The notes beneath the pieces are model-generated. The model saw only the letters and a list, made by a program, of their open reading frames with translations. It did not search any database and was not told the origin of the DNA. From NCBI RefSeq assembly GCF_000297025.1, contig NZ_CAKD01000001.1, positions 98,944 to 162,943 of the forward strand: a stretch of DNA of 64,000 bases, written 5' to 3'. A program made the position numbers and the translations under genes. Below, piece by piece: positions 38,235 through 45,265 of this stretch. The stretch comes from Lactobacillus pasteurii DSM 23907 = CRBIP 24.76 (GTDB lineage: Bacteria > Bacillota > Bacilli > Lactobacillales > Lactobacillaceae). Numbering within the stretch: the first letter of the stretch is position 1; each line of letters opens with the position of its first letter.

Positions 38235-38607
38235 TCAAGCTAATTTAACAACTTGAGTAAATTGAGCCCTTTCTTCATCACTAACTTTATGCGCAACTTC
38301 AATTATATATTGGAAATATTCTAGCATAATAAGTGGACAAGTCTTTAGATTCTAACACAGAAAATAAAGATTTATGACCTTTCAAAATTATAGACATCAA
38401 TAAACTTAGCGCGAGCATCTTTTCATTCGAAGCTTCTCGATTTACCACAGGTTTTATATACGATACCGCAACTAGCTCGTTATTACTATTTTCGATATTT
38501 ATTTTTTTATAGTTATTAAATATGTCTGTGTTGCTATCAACTCTATCTTTTATATTTCGGTTAATAATTGCGCTAAATACTTTTGATATTTGAATCTGTT
38601 TATAATG
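38235..38607 (-). pseudogene. Relic open frame of unknown origin
   Basis: This is the content of the 546-bp gap between the AlbA_2 and rgg genes. A minus-strand frame of 102 codons (38607 to a TGA at 38299-38301) has no start codon before the middle. A second frame overlaps its end: ATG at 38327, 30 residues MLEYFQYIIEVAHKV..., stop at 38235. A frameshift joining the two would give one helical protein of about 125 residues. I do not recognise it. Base use is as AT-rich as the lanthipeptide genes. Confidence 0.3.
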
Positions 38608-38633
38608 TATTATACAAATTTACAAACAAAATA

Positions 38634-38665
38634 AAGGTGTCCCAGCTGTGGGACACTTTTTCCAC
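38634..38665 (-). terminator. Terminator of rgg
   Basis: Perfect stem GTGTCCCA/TGGGACAC around a 4-base loop at 38637-38656, with flanking T and A runs, after the rgg stop at 38693. Confidence 0.75.
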
Positions 38666-38692
38666 TAAAGCAAATTTTTTATTATCATTAAC

Positions 38693-39538
38693 TTAAGACT
38701 TTTGTCCTGCCTTGACTTGCTGAAATGAATACTCACATACCTCGTGCAAGAGATCCAGATTATTCATCTTCAAAAAATCAAGCTCTACTTTTATCTTGCT
38801 GTCATCTCGACTCTCACAGTAGTCCAGCAACAAGGTCATAAAGTAGTACCTAATTCTTTCAAAAGCATATTTTTGCGGAATCAAATCACTACTAAAATAC
38901 GATAGTAGCCTTTTTGCAAGATCAGTATTTCCTCTGATCAAGATATAAACTGCATTAATCAAAGTATTGTAGACGATTTGGTAATTTTCGTTATCCTGTA
39001 ATTCGGCAAATTTGACATAATTTACTATTTGAGCACTAATTCTAAAAATATCTGAACTATCTAATAACAAAGCTGTATTGCCAAAATTCATAAAGTCTTC
39101 GTAATACCAGTCTTCAATCTTTAAAAAATAGTTCTTCAATCTTTTTCTATTAGTCTGAGTAAAAATATTCTTGCCAGTTAATTCCATATAACAATTGCAA
39201 GCCAAGGCAACCTTCCAAAAGTCTCGTCCAGATAAAATTACGTGATCCTGAAGTTGACAAATTCTCAATAAGAAATCTGTATTGTTTTCTAAATATGCAT
39301 CTTCAACTTCACGAATGTCTTGGACAATTTCCTTAGCAAGGCCATTATTAATCAATTCAATCGGTCTGATGTGTAGTTTCTTAATCAACTGCAACACCTG
39401 ATTGAAGGATAGATTATCCTGGCCTCGCTCCCAGCGATCTAAACTCGATTTAGAGGTTATGCCCTCGCTTGTCAATCGTAAACTTTTATTTCTATTTTGA
39501 CGTATCAATCTAAATTTATTACCATAGCTATTTTCCAT
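38693..39538 (-). CDS. Rgg/GadR/MutR-type transcriptional regulator
   Basis: 281 residues from the ATG at 39538 (AGGACTCC upstream); a longer frame to 39559 would overlap the divergent peptide gene. Residues 1-65 are an XRE helix-turn-helix (FRLIRQNRNKSLRL, SKSSLDRWERGQDNLS). The rest is an all-helical repeat domain, as in Rgg proteins that bind short peptide pheromones. A 37-residue hydrophobic peptide gene starts 15 bp away on the other strand, the arrangement of Rgg/SHP quorum-sensing pairs. It is the likely regulator of the lanthipeptide genes at 39817-44756. Confidence 0.85.
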   Translation of the reverse strand: MENSYGNKFRLIRQNRNKSLRLTSEGITSKSSLDRWERGQDNLSFNQVLQLIKKLHIRPIELINNGLAKEIVQDIREVEDAYLENNTDFLLRICQLQDHVILSGRDFWKVALACNCYMELTGKNIFTQTNRKRLKNYFLKIEDWYYEDFMNFGNTALLLDSSDIFRISAQIVNYVKFAELQDNENYQIVYNTLINAVYILIRGNTDLAKRLLSYFSSDLIPQKYAFERIRYYFMTLLLDYCESRDDSKIKVELDFLKMNNLDLLHEVCEYSFQQVKAGQKS

Positions 39539-39539
39539 A

Positions 39540-39550
39540 GAGGAGTCCTC
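39540..39550. promoter_or_regulatory. Palindromic Shine-Dalgarno shared by rgg and the peptide gene
   Basis: GAGGAGTCCTC is a palindrome around its central base. It places a GAGGA ribosome binding site in front of both divergent ATGs (39538 minus, 39554 plus). The two 5' leaders must overlap, so each promoter lies in the opposite gene. Confidence 0.75.
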
Positions 39551-39553
39551 AAG

Positions 39554-39667
39554 ATGCAAAGATCTAAATTAATCAGTTTATTAAGCAAGTTAATCATTGG
39601 TGGCGGCATCGTAATCAGCCATATCGCCTTGCCAGCAATCACTGCATTATCTACTTTTTCACATTAA
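39554..39667 (+). CDS. Short hydrophobic peptide, putative Rgg pheromone precursor (copy 1)
   Basis: 37 residues, starting MQRSKLISLLSKLI. A basic N-terminus is followed by a hydrophobic stretch with a Gly triplet (residues 16-18), Pro27 and the end LSTFSH. GAGGAG sits ideally upstream, and a hairpin at 39730-39758 follows. Divergent to, and almost touching, an rgg-type gene, as SHP pheromone genes are. It is longer than most SHPs, so the active peptide would be an internal or C-terminal piece. An identical second copy lies at 45047. A small toxin or bacteriocin-like peptide is the alternative. Confidence 0.6.
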   Translation: MQRSKLISLLSKLIIGGGIVISHIALPAITALSTFSH

Positions 39668-39727
39668 CACTTAACTATAAATTATAACAGGATAGCGATT
39701 GTAACAAAAATCTTGCTCATAGAAAGC

Positions 39728-39760
39728 AAAAACGGCTGAAAATTATTCGACCGTTTTTTT
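39728..39760 (+). terminator. Terminator of peptide gene copy 1
   Basis: Imperfect stem AACGGCTGAA.../TTCGACCGTT with T7. A member of the ACGGTCGA-type hairpin family found at four places in the island. Confidence 0.65.
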
Positions 39761-39816
39761 GATGTCAAAAAAATTCTTTTCGAAAAGGAAATTAAATTAG
39801 CTAAACTTTTCGTCAA

Positions 39817-40542
39817 TTACTTTATTTCCATATCTTGTAGAACAATTCTACTCACATTTAGTCTAATTTCAATTGGGGCGTGTGGATCTTGAGTAAATAT
39901 CTGAATCATTTCTACGTTAGATCTTGGATAGTAAAACATTTCCTCAAACTTTATCCAATTCTCGTTAGTAAATAAATTCGGATATTTTTCTTTCGCGACT
40001 ATCAAAGCAATTAGATCCGGCATTATTTCATGAACAATTCTTTTTACATTTAGCTTTAGTCGCTTTTGATCAACTAATAAAAACACATCATCGTATAACT
40101 CAGCAGCATATGATAACAGATTTACAATCTTTTCTTTTTTATAGCCTTGTACTTGATCTATCAACATGTGTGACAGTTCATGAAATACAAAAAAATCATA
40201 TACTATCCTTGTTTCGTTGCTTATTTTGGACAAATACAAGAACTTTATAGGCATAATTATCTTATTAGTTTTCCTACTATAACTAGGCGCTATCCCTTTG
40301 TCAATCACTTCAAAACTTGGTTTAAGGTTAGATTTGATCTGCAATCGCTCACAGACAACTTTCTCAAACAGATCTAAATTATTAACAAAGTCCTGTTTAT
40401 AGTTGCTAACATCTACTTTTATATCACAAATCCCATATCCTAATAACCGTGCAACCTCCGATACATCGCTACACTTTACTTTGACACTTTTATTACCTAA
40501 AAGAAGAAGCCAGTTATTATCTTGCATGTAATCTTTGACCAT
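39817..40542 (-). CDS. HExxH metallopeptidase, candidate leader peptidase
   Basis: About 241 residues from ATG 40542 (an ATG at 40527 is also possible). The zinc motif HELSH lies near residues 121-125, followed about 45 residues later by HEIMPD, whose Glu or Asp could be the third ligand. This resembles the ImmA/IrrE-type gluzincin layout. No signal peptide or membrane segment, so it is cytoplasmic. It overlaps the exporter gene by 26 bp as the last gene of the lanthipeptide operon. The exporter lacks a C39 peptidase domain, so this enzyme is the natural candidate for removing the leader. That role is inferred. Confidence 0.65.
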   Translation of the reverse strand: MVKDYMQDNNWLLLLGNKSVKVKCSDVSEVARLLGYGICDIKVDVSNYKQDFVNNLDLFEKVVCERLQIKSNLKPSFEVIDKGIAPSYSRKTNKIIMPIKFLYLSKISNETRIVYDFFVFHELSHMLIDQVQGYKKEKIVNLLSYAAELYDDVFLLVDQKRLKLNVKRIVHEIMPDLIALIVAKEKYPNLFTNENWIKFEEMFYYPRSNVEMIQIFTQDPHAPIEIRLNVSRIVLQDMEIK

Positions 40543-42112
40543 CAAACTCTAAAACCTTAATATTACCTTTTTCAATCAAGTCTTCATCTAAATTATGTGC
40601 AACTTCAATCACTGTTATCGGAAGATTATATATTAGTTGACGAATTTTTCTTGCATTTGTTTTATCCAAACTAGAAGTAATTTCGTCTAAAAGCAATATA
40701 GATCTTTGTCGCAACAATCCCCTCGCAATTGTTAATCTTTGTAATTGTCCCCCTGACAAATTATCGTTAATCACAAATGATAACGGATCTTCGCCTAATT
40801 CTTTATCCAAATGGACCAACTCCAAAACCTTATTTAAAGTTTCGATATCATAGTTTTGATAAAGTGTAAGATTATCTTTCACAGTTCCTACAAAATACCA
40901 TGGCTTTTGTGAGATCAAAATAGAATCAGATAATTTAATTGGACTCCCTTCTAACAAAACTTGACCTTTTCTTGCTTTTAATTGACCAGAAATCAGACTC
41001 AAAATAGTCGATTTTCCAACACCAGACGGGCCCGTTATTATAACCTTATCCAATTTCGCTATATTTAAATTTAAATTCGAAATGACAGTCTTATCTCCAT
41101 ACCCAGCAACTACATCTTTTAACTCTATAAAAGATTTTTCTGGAGTCGATATACTTTGTACCTCTTTTTCTTCAGAAGATAATTCATAATACTCAATTTT
41201 TCTGATCTTTTTTGTACCTGTTATTTGAGTATAATAATTAGTCAACTCCCTAATTCCCCCGAGAACATGATCAGCAGTCAAAGATAGAGTTACTACAGTT
41301 CCAATTTTGACACCTAGCCAACCTTTAGCAATACATATCAATCCGATAATAATCGGAAACACGCTTGATAATACTGCACCTATCCAAGTGTAATACTGAG
41401 CGGTAAATCTAGCATGATTTAATTGGTAGTATGCCCCTTCTTCAGATCTGAGTTTTTTATCAAAAATATTCAAAAAAGCTGGCATTACGCTATATTTGTT
41501 AATTTCAAGTTTTCCTGAAGTTATTTCCTTAATAATTGAAATGAGTTTATTATTTTTGTTACTCCAATCTTTAGTACTGCCACTTAATTTATTACGGGAC
41601 AAATAAGAAGGTACCATACTGATAAATGACATCAAAATATAAATACTACCTAGATATAGATTAGTTCCCAATACTACAATTGCTGTAGATATAATCGTAA
41701 TAAAGCATTGAACTAAATAAAATATTGGTTCAAAATATCTTTGCTCAATTTGAGAAGAAATATTTGTCAGCAAATTAAGTGATTCTGTAGTATCTGTTGA
41801 AATATCCTTTAATTGATATTTAAATAGCTCTGATTTAAGTTTGGTGTTTAAATGTTTTATCGCAAGCTGCTTACAGACTAAAAACAAATATGCTGAAGTG
41901 TAGGTTACTAAATATGCTAAAAAAATACCCAAACCAAATATCAATACCTCATTCAAATTGTTGAAATCAATACTAGTTATTTTCCCTAAAACATATCCAT
42001 TTATTACTCCTTCAAAGGAACTAAAAACAGATAGTAATAAAATGGCAGTTAGTAAAAGAGATGGAATAGACTTCAATACCCACTTCAAATCAATAGTCTT
42101 CTCTTTCTTCAT
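40517..42112 (-). CDS. ABC exporter (fused membrane and ATPase domains) of the lanthipeptide locus
   Basis: 531 residues. An N-terminal membrane domain has about six segments (residues 12-290). The ATPase domain has Walker A GPSGVGKST, signature LSGGQLQRL, Walker B ILLLDEITSSLD and the H-loop VIEVAHN. There is no N-terminal C39 peptidase domain, so it exports but does not cut at a double-glycine site. It overlaps the synthetase gene by 23 bp and the metallopeptidase by 26 bp, so the three are translationally coupled. It probably exports the modified peptide and may give self-protection. Confidence 0.88.
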   Translation of the reverse strand: MKKEKTIDLKWVLKSIPSLLLTAILLLSVFSSFEGVINGYVLGKITSIDFNNLNEVLIFGLGIFLAYLVTYTSAYLFLVCKQLAIKHLNTKLKSELFKYQLKDISTDTTESLNLLTNISSQIEQRYFEPIFYLVQCFITIISTAIVVLGTNLYLGSIYILMSFISMVPSYLSRNKLSGSTKDWSNKNNKLISIIKEITSGKLEINKYSVMPAFLNIFDKKLRSEEGAYYQLNHARFTAQYYTWIGAVLSSVFPIIIGLICIAKGWLGVKIGTVVTLSLTADHVLGGIRELTNYYTQITGTKKIRKIEYYELSSEEKEVQSISTPEKSFIELKDVVAGYGDKTVISNLNLNIAKLDKVIITGPSGVGKSTILSLISGQLKARKGQVLLEGSPIKLSDSILISQKPWYFVGTVKDNLTLYQNYDIETLNKVLELVHLDKELGEDPLSFVINDNLSGGQLQRLTIARGLLRQRSILLLDEITSSLDKTNARKIRQLIYNLPITVIEVAHNLDEDLIEKGNIKVLEFDGQRLHAR

Positions 42113-44588
42113 CTTTTAACACCTCCGTCAACAAATCTAGAATAAAAATTATCCCTAAATTTCCAGCTCCTAAATCCTGTTTGATATCAATTCCCTGATC
42201 TGCTTTCCATCCTAGCTCAGATTTAGTAGATCTAAAATTAGTTAAGATATATGATTGCCAGTATTTTAATATATGTCTGACTCTTTTTCTATTAGTCAAC
42301 GAAATTCTTCTATTTTTCATTCCAATTATCAATGGCAAAATGAATCCTGCCACACCATTATTAACACCACTATTAGCCATAAATGGAACATCATATAAAT
42401 CTAAAAAATTATTTTTTAAGAATCTACTATCGCTAGTACACATCGCATAAAGTACTAATCCGGCTCCTCCTGTCATCAAAGAGGGATACACTACTCCGTC
42501 AGTATTTAATCCTATAAAGATACCATCCACAAAGGATTCATTATAAATATTATAAATTTTGTTTCTCACTTTATCTAATAAAGTCTCTCTGACCATATAT
42601 CCATTAGATACTAAATATTCTAAAGTTAATCCAATTCCTATATCCCCATACTCCAAATTACTCTCTGGAACCATATCAATATTTTCTTCTATGGATAATA
42701 ATAAATCTTCTATAATATTACTGAAGTTCGGATAATTTTTTATTCTGCTTAAATACTCTAAGCCTAATATTATCCCACTAATTCCATTGGCCAAACTAAG
42801 ATCTTTGTTTAAGCCCTCCCTATGGTATTCTATAAGAAGATCTACTAATGGCATATTTTCTTCATAGCTGCAATCTAAATTTGCTAAGACACATGCCAAA
42901 CCTATTTTTCCAAAAAATAGTCCCTGGCTGATTAATTTCTTATGATATTGTTCTAGAATCCATATTCGACATCTTTTTCTATCTTCTTTGTTTAGTTTTT
43001 TTATACTGTTCAAGTACAGCAAAGTGCCTGGAATACCGTATGACAAAGATAGATTTGACTTAATATAATTTGTAGTTGATATATCAGCAATAGTACCACA
43101 CTCTATTTTTTTGATGATACTAGTTATAATTGCATCCTTCGCCGGTTGAATTATTTTATCTTGTTCAAGATCTGCTACTGTCTTATCTATAGACAATAGA
43201 TCTAAAATCATGTTAACCATATTTTTCAAACTAGGATATTGGTTCACAATAAGATTTAAATAGTACTTTATTAGTTTAGGATCTTTATCAACTTCTTGAT
43301 TTTTTTGAGTCAGTATCCAAAACATAGACATTCCTAATTTATAGTTATCTGCTTCAAGTTCTGAAAACTTTTCTTCTGATACAGGTGCAAACAACTCTGT
43401 TTTTAAATTCAAATATGGTTCTCCCATCCCTATTTTATGAACACTCTCGATATCAATTGCGTGAATATTCAATTCATCATCAACAATAAAGTTATCAGGT
43501 GATACATCACCGAATACATATCCCCTACTATGAAGTTCTTTTATTAACTTTTTTAAATTACAAAATATCATACGTACTTTTTGCAAATCTAAAGTAGTAA
43601 CTATCTTTTTTGGTTTAGTTATCCCCAATTTAGCCGAATAGTCTCTCAAACTAATTCCATTCACAAATTTTTCAGCCAGAAAATAATCTTTGCCAATATA
43701 AAAGTCATCTATAAAATCTGGCAAATTCAAAATACTACTTAATTCTGTATTTAATAGATTACTTTTCTCATTTTTCTTAAGTAGTTGTTGTGTACCTTCA
43801 GGGTATTCTCTACTGGATAGAGCACCATACTTTGCCATTTTTATGATTACTTTAGTATTTTTATTTTTACCTAAGTATATATTTCCACTTGCGAGTCTCC
43901 TAAGTATTTTATGGACTTCAATCTCTTTTCCATATGTATCTCCTATAAATACTAGGCTCGTATTTTTCAGATCATTATGAGTATCCCCGCTAATGAATTG
44001 AGGTATCATAATATTCTTAGGAACAAAGAAATATGGTCGACGTACATCTTCTACCTTTATTCCTAAATTATCTACGATATAACTGCGAACAGTATTATCA
44101 TCATCTACCTCAATAATTGGATTAATTGCACCATATCTGTAATGCACTATTGTAGAATTTCGAAATGAGTTATCACTAGGAACCTTTAATCCATCAAATT
44201 TTTTCAATGCATCTGTTAACTCTACTAAAATACACTCAAAATCATCTATATTATTTGGATATATAGTTATTATTTTTCCAAACTGAGACGGTGATACAAC
44301 TTTCCCAGTCATAACCGCATATCCTTCCAAACTCCAAATAAATTTGAATGATGTTTTTTTCTTATCACATATTGTATTTACTACTTTTAGAGTAACTTCA
44401 AAATTCGATAATAACGGAGAAACATGTATTTTCCAACCAGAAATTTTATTATTTAGACCATAATTTACATATTGAAATATTCCCTCTCTGCTTATTCCCC
44501 CCTGAAATTTAACTTTATTGATAAATGAAAATGCGTGTTGGCTTTCAAATTCTTTATATATACCCAAGTTAGTAGTTATTTCTCTCAT
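42090..44588 (-). CDS. Class III-like lanthipeptide synthetase (LanKC: lyase-kinase-cyclase)
   Basis: 832 residues. Residues 1-200: lyase domain, with the family's WKIHVSPLLSN, GKIITIYP and HYRYGA blocks. Residues 210-450: protein-kinase-like domain with VIIKMAKYG and the catalytic loop GYVFGDVSPDNF (Asp361), then AIDIES. Residues 490-832: LanC-like alpha-toroid with repeated glycine turns (SYGIPGTLLYL, ANGISGIILGL, NGVAGFILPL). I see no Cys-Cys-His zinc site: the spot near GWKADQGIDIKQDLGAGN lacks it. That places it with class III rather than class IV. It would phosphorylate and dehydrate Ser/Thr of the precursor at 44637-44756 and form the ring. The gene is very AT-rich. Confidence 0.9.
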   Translation of the reverse strand: MREITTNLGIYKEFESQHAFSFINKVKFQGGISREGIFQYVNYGLNNKISGWKIHVSPLLSNFEVTLKVVNTICDKKKTSFKFIWSLEGYAVMTGKVVSPSQFGKIITIYPNNIDDFECILVELTDALKKFDGLKVPSDNSFRNSTIVHYRYGAINPIIEVDDDNTVRSYIVDNLGIKVEDVRRPYFFVPKNIMIPQFISGDTHNDLKNTSLVFIGDTYGKEIEVHKILRRLASGNIYLGKNKNTKVIIKMAKYGALSSREYPEGTQQLLKKNEKSNLLNTELSSILNLPDFIDDFYIGKDYFLAEKFVNGISLRDYSAKLGITKPKKIVTTLDLQKVRMIFCNLKKLIKELHSRGYVFGDVSPDNFIVDDELNIHAIDIESVHKIGMGEPYLNLKTELFAPVSEEKFSELEADNYKLGMSMFWILTQKNQEVDKDPKLIKYYLNLIVNQYPSLKNMVNMILDLLSIDKTVADLEQDKIIQPAKDAIITSIIKKIECGTIADISTTNYIKSNLSLSYGIPGTLLYLNSIKKLNKEDRKRCRIWILEQYHKKLISQGLFFGKIGLACVLANLDCSYEENMPLVDLLIEYHREGLNKDLSLANGISGIILGLEYLSRIKNYPNFSNIIEDLLLSIEENIDMVPESNLEYGDIGIGLTLEYLVSNGYMVRETLLDKVRNKIYNIYNESFVDGIFIGLNTDGVVYPSLMTGGAGLVLYAMCTSDSRFLKNNFLDLYDVPFMANSGVNNGVAGFILPLIIGMKNRRISLTNRKRVRHILKYWQSYILTNFRSTKSELGWKADQGIDIKQDLGAGNLGIIFILDLLTEVLKDEEREDY

Positions 44589-44597
44589 AATAATAAA

Positions 44598-44626
44598 AGC
44601 TGGATACCTAGATCCAGCTCTCCTTT
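44598..44626 (-). promoter_or_regulatory. Shine-Dalgarno and hairpin in front of the synthetase gene
   Basis: AAAGGAG (44620-44626) lies about 31 bases before the ATG at 44588. An 8-bp perfect stem AGCTGGAT/ATCCAGCT (44598-44619) separates them. Folding the hairpin would leave 9 bases between site and start. It could also be a weak terminator that lowers synthetase expression relative to the precursor. Confidence 0.55.
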
Positions 44627-44636
44627 CACAGAAAAA

Positions 44637-44756
44637 TTAATTAGTCTGGTTAAAACAATTTTGACTTAGAGTTGACCAACTAAGTTGCTCAGACTCCTTA
44701 TCTTCAGCTTCTAACTTTTCTAATAATTCTTCTAATGCTTCAGTGTTTTTGGACAT
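44637..44756 (-). CDS. Lanthipeptide precursor peptide (39 aa)
   Basis: 39 codons with a strong AGGAGGTT eight bases upstream, 48 bp ahead of the synthetase gene. Residues 2-24 form an acidic amphipathic helix (TEALEELLEKLEAEDKESE), like class III leaders. The rest is a Ser/Thr/Asn-rich core (LSWSTLSQNCFNQTN) with a single Cys34. Ser28-x2-Ser31-x2-Cys34 fits the class III pattern Ser-x2-Ser-x(2-5)-Cys that yields a labionin or methyllanthionine-type ring. There is no double-glycine site. It is too short for usual gene calling. The final structure is inferred. Confidence 0.8.
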   Translation of the reverse strand: MSKNTEALEELLEKLEAEDKESEQLSWSTLSQNCFNQTN

Positions 44757-44891
44757 CGTTAACCTCCTATAATTCTAATAGCCCGAAATATTCAGGTAAT
44801 TAAATAACAACTTTGGATCTTGATTAGATATTAAATACTATCCACGAGATCTAAAATTATTATGGCACAAATATTTGTAAAAAATAAATAT

Positions 44892-44907
44892 GTCCCATAT
44901 ATGGGAC
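44892..44907. promoter_or_regulatory. 16-bp perfect palindrome upstream of the precursor gene
   Basis: GTCCCATATATGGGAC, 136 bp ahead of the precursor ATG, with CATAAT-like -10 sequence downstream on the minus strand (about 44868-44873). A possible operator for the Rgg-type regulator. The half-site GTCCCA also occurs in the rgg terminator. Confidence 0.4.
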
Positions 44908-44956
44908 GGATTTATTGATCTTAAATTATAAACAGTTATATATTTTGTAATTTTTT

Positions 44957-45031
44957 CTAATCTATCAATCGTAAACTTTTATTTCTATTTTGACGTATCA
45001 ATCTAAATTTATTACCATAGCTATTTTCCAT
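44957..45031 (-). pseudogene. Truncated duplicate of the rgg 5' end
   Basis: The ATG at 45031 and the first 22 codons are identical to rgg. Identity then ends and the frame reads I-D-stop (TAG 44957-44959). It lies in repeat copy 2. Its promoter, which must sit inside the peptide gene, points toward the lanthipeptide precursor 200 bp further on. Confidence 0.85.
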
Positions 45032-45229
45032 AGAGGAGTCCTCAAGATGCAAAGATCTAAATTAATCAGTTTATTAAGCAAGTTAATCATTGGTGGCGGC
45101 ATCGTAATCAGCCATATCGCCTTGCCAGCAATCACTGCATTATCTACTTTTTCACATTAACACTTAACTATAAATTATAACAGGATAGCGATTGTAGCAA
45201 AAATCTTGCTCATAGAAAGCAAAAACGGC
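44965..45229. repeat. 265-bp direct repeat, copy 2
   Basis: Same sequence and orientation as 39472-39736, 5,493 bp away, with one mismatch. Recombination between the copies would remove the synthetase, exporter, peptidase and precursor genes while leaving one intact rgg and peptide pair. Confidence 0.95.
45047..45160 (+). CDS. Short hydrophobic peptide, putative pheromone precursor (copy 2)
   Basis: Its 37 codons are identical to copy 1 at 39554-39667, including the GAGGAG binding site. The regulator beside it is truncated, so this copy could only raise peptide dosage or be a by-product of duplication. A terminator hairpin follows at 45222-45256. Confidence 0.55.
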   Translation: MQRSKLISLLSKLIIGGGIVISHIALPAITALSTFSH

Positions 45230-45258
45230 CGAATGATAAATCGACCGTTTTTTTGCGT
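45222..45258 (+). terminator. Terminator of peptide gene copy 2
   Basis: Stem AACGGCCGA/TCGACCGTT with T7 then GCGTGCATATT, the same family as the hairpins at 36759 and 38135. Confidence 0.75.
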
Positions 45259-45265
45259 GCATATT

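Larger units (their letters stand above)
39472..39736. repeat. 265-bp direct repeat, copy 1 (rgg 5' end plus peptide gene)
   Basis: Identical to 44965-45229 except one A/G change at 39703/45196. It holds the first 22 codons of rgg, the shared ribosome-binding palindrome and the whole 37-codon peptide gene. It brackets the lanthipeptide genes together with copy 2. Confidence 0.95.

Noticed and set aside
38637..38656. GTGTCCCA/TGGGACAC stem as a second Rgg operator
   Set aside because: It lies after the rgg stop with flanking A and T runs, so a terminator explains it better; the shared core is only noted.
39539..39559. Longer rgg start upstream of 39538
   Set aside because: The extra residues overlap the ribosome binding palindrome and the peptide gene, and AGGACTCC is placed for the ATG at 39538.
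42090..44588. Class IV (LanL) assignment of the synthetase
   Set aside because: No Cys-Cys-His zinc ligands are visible in the cyclase part.
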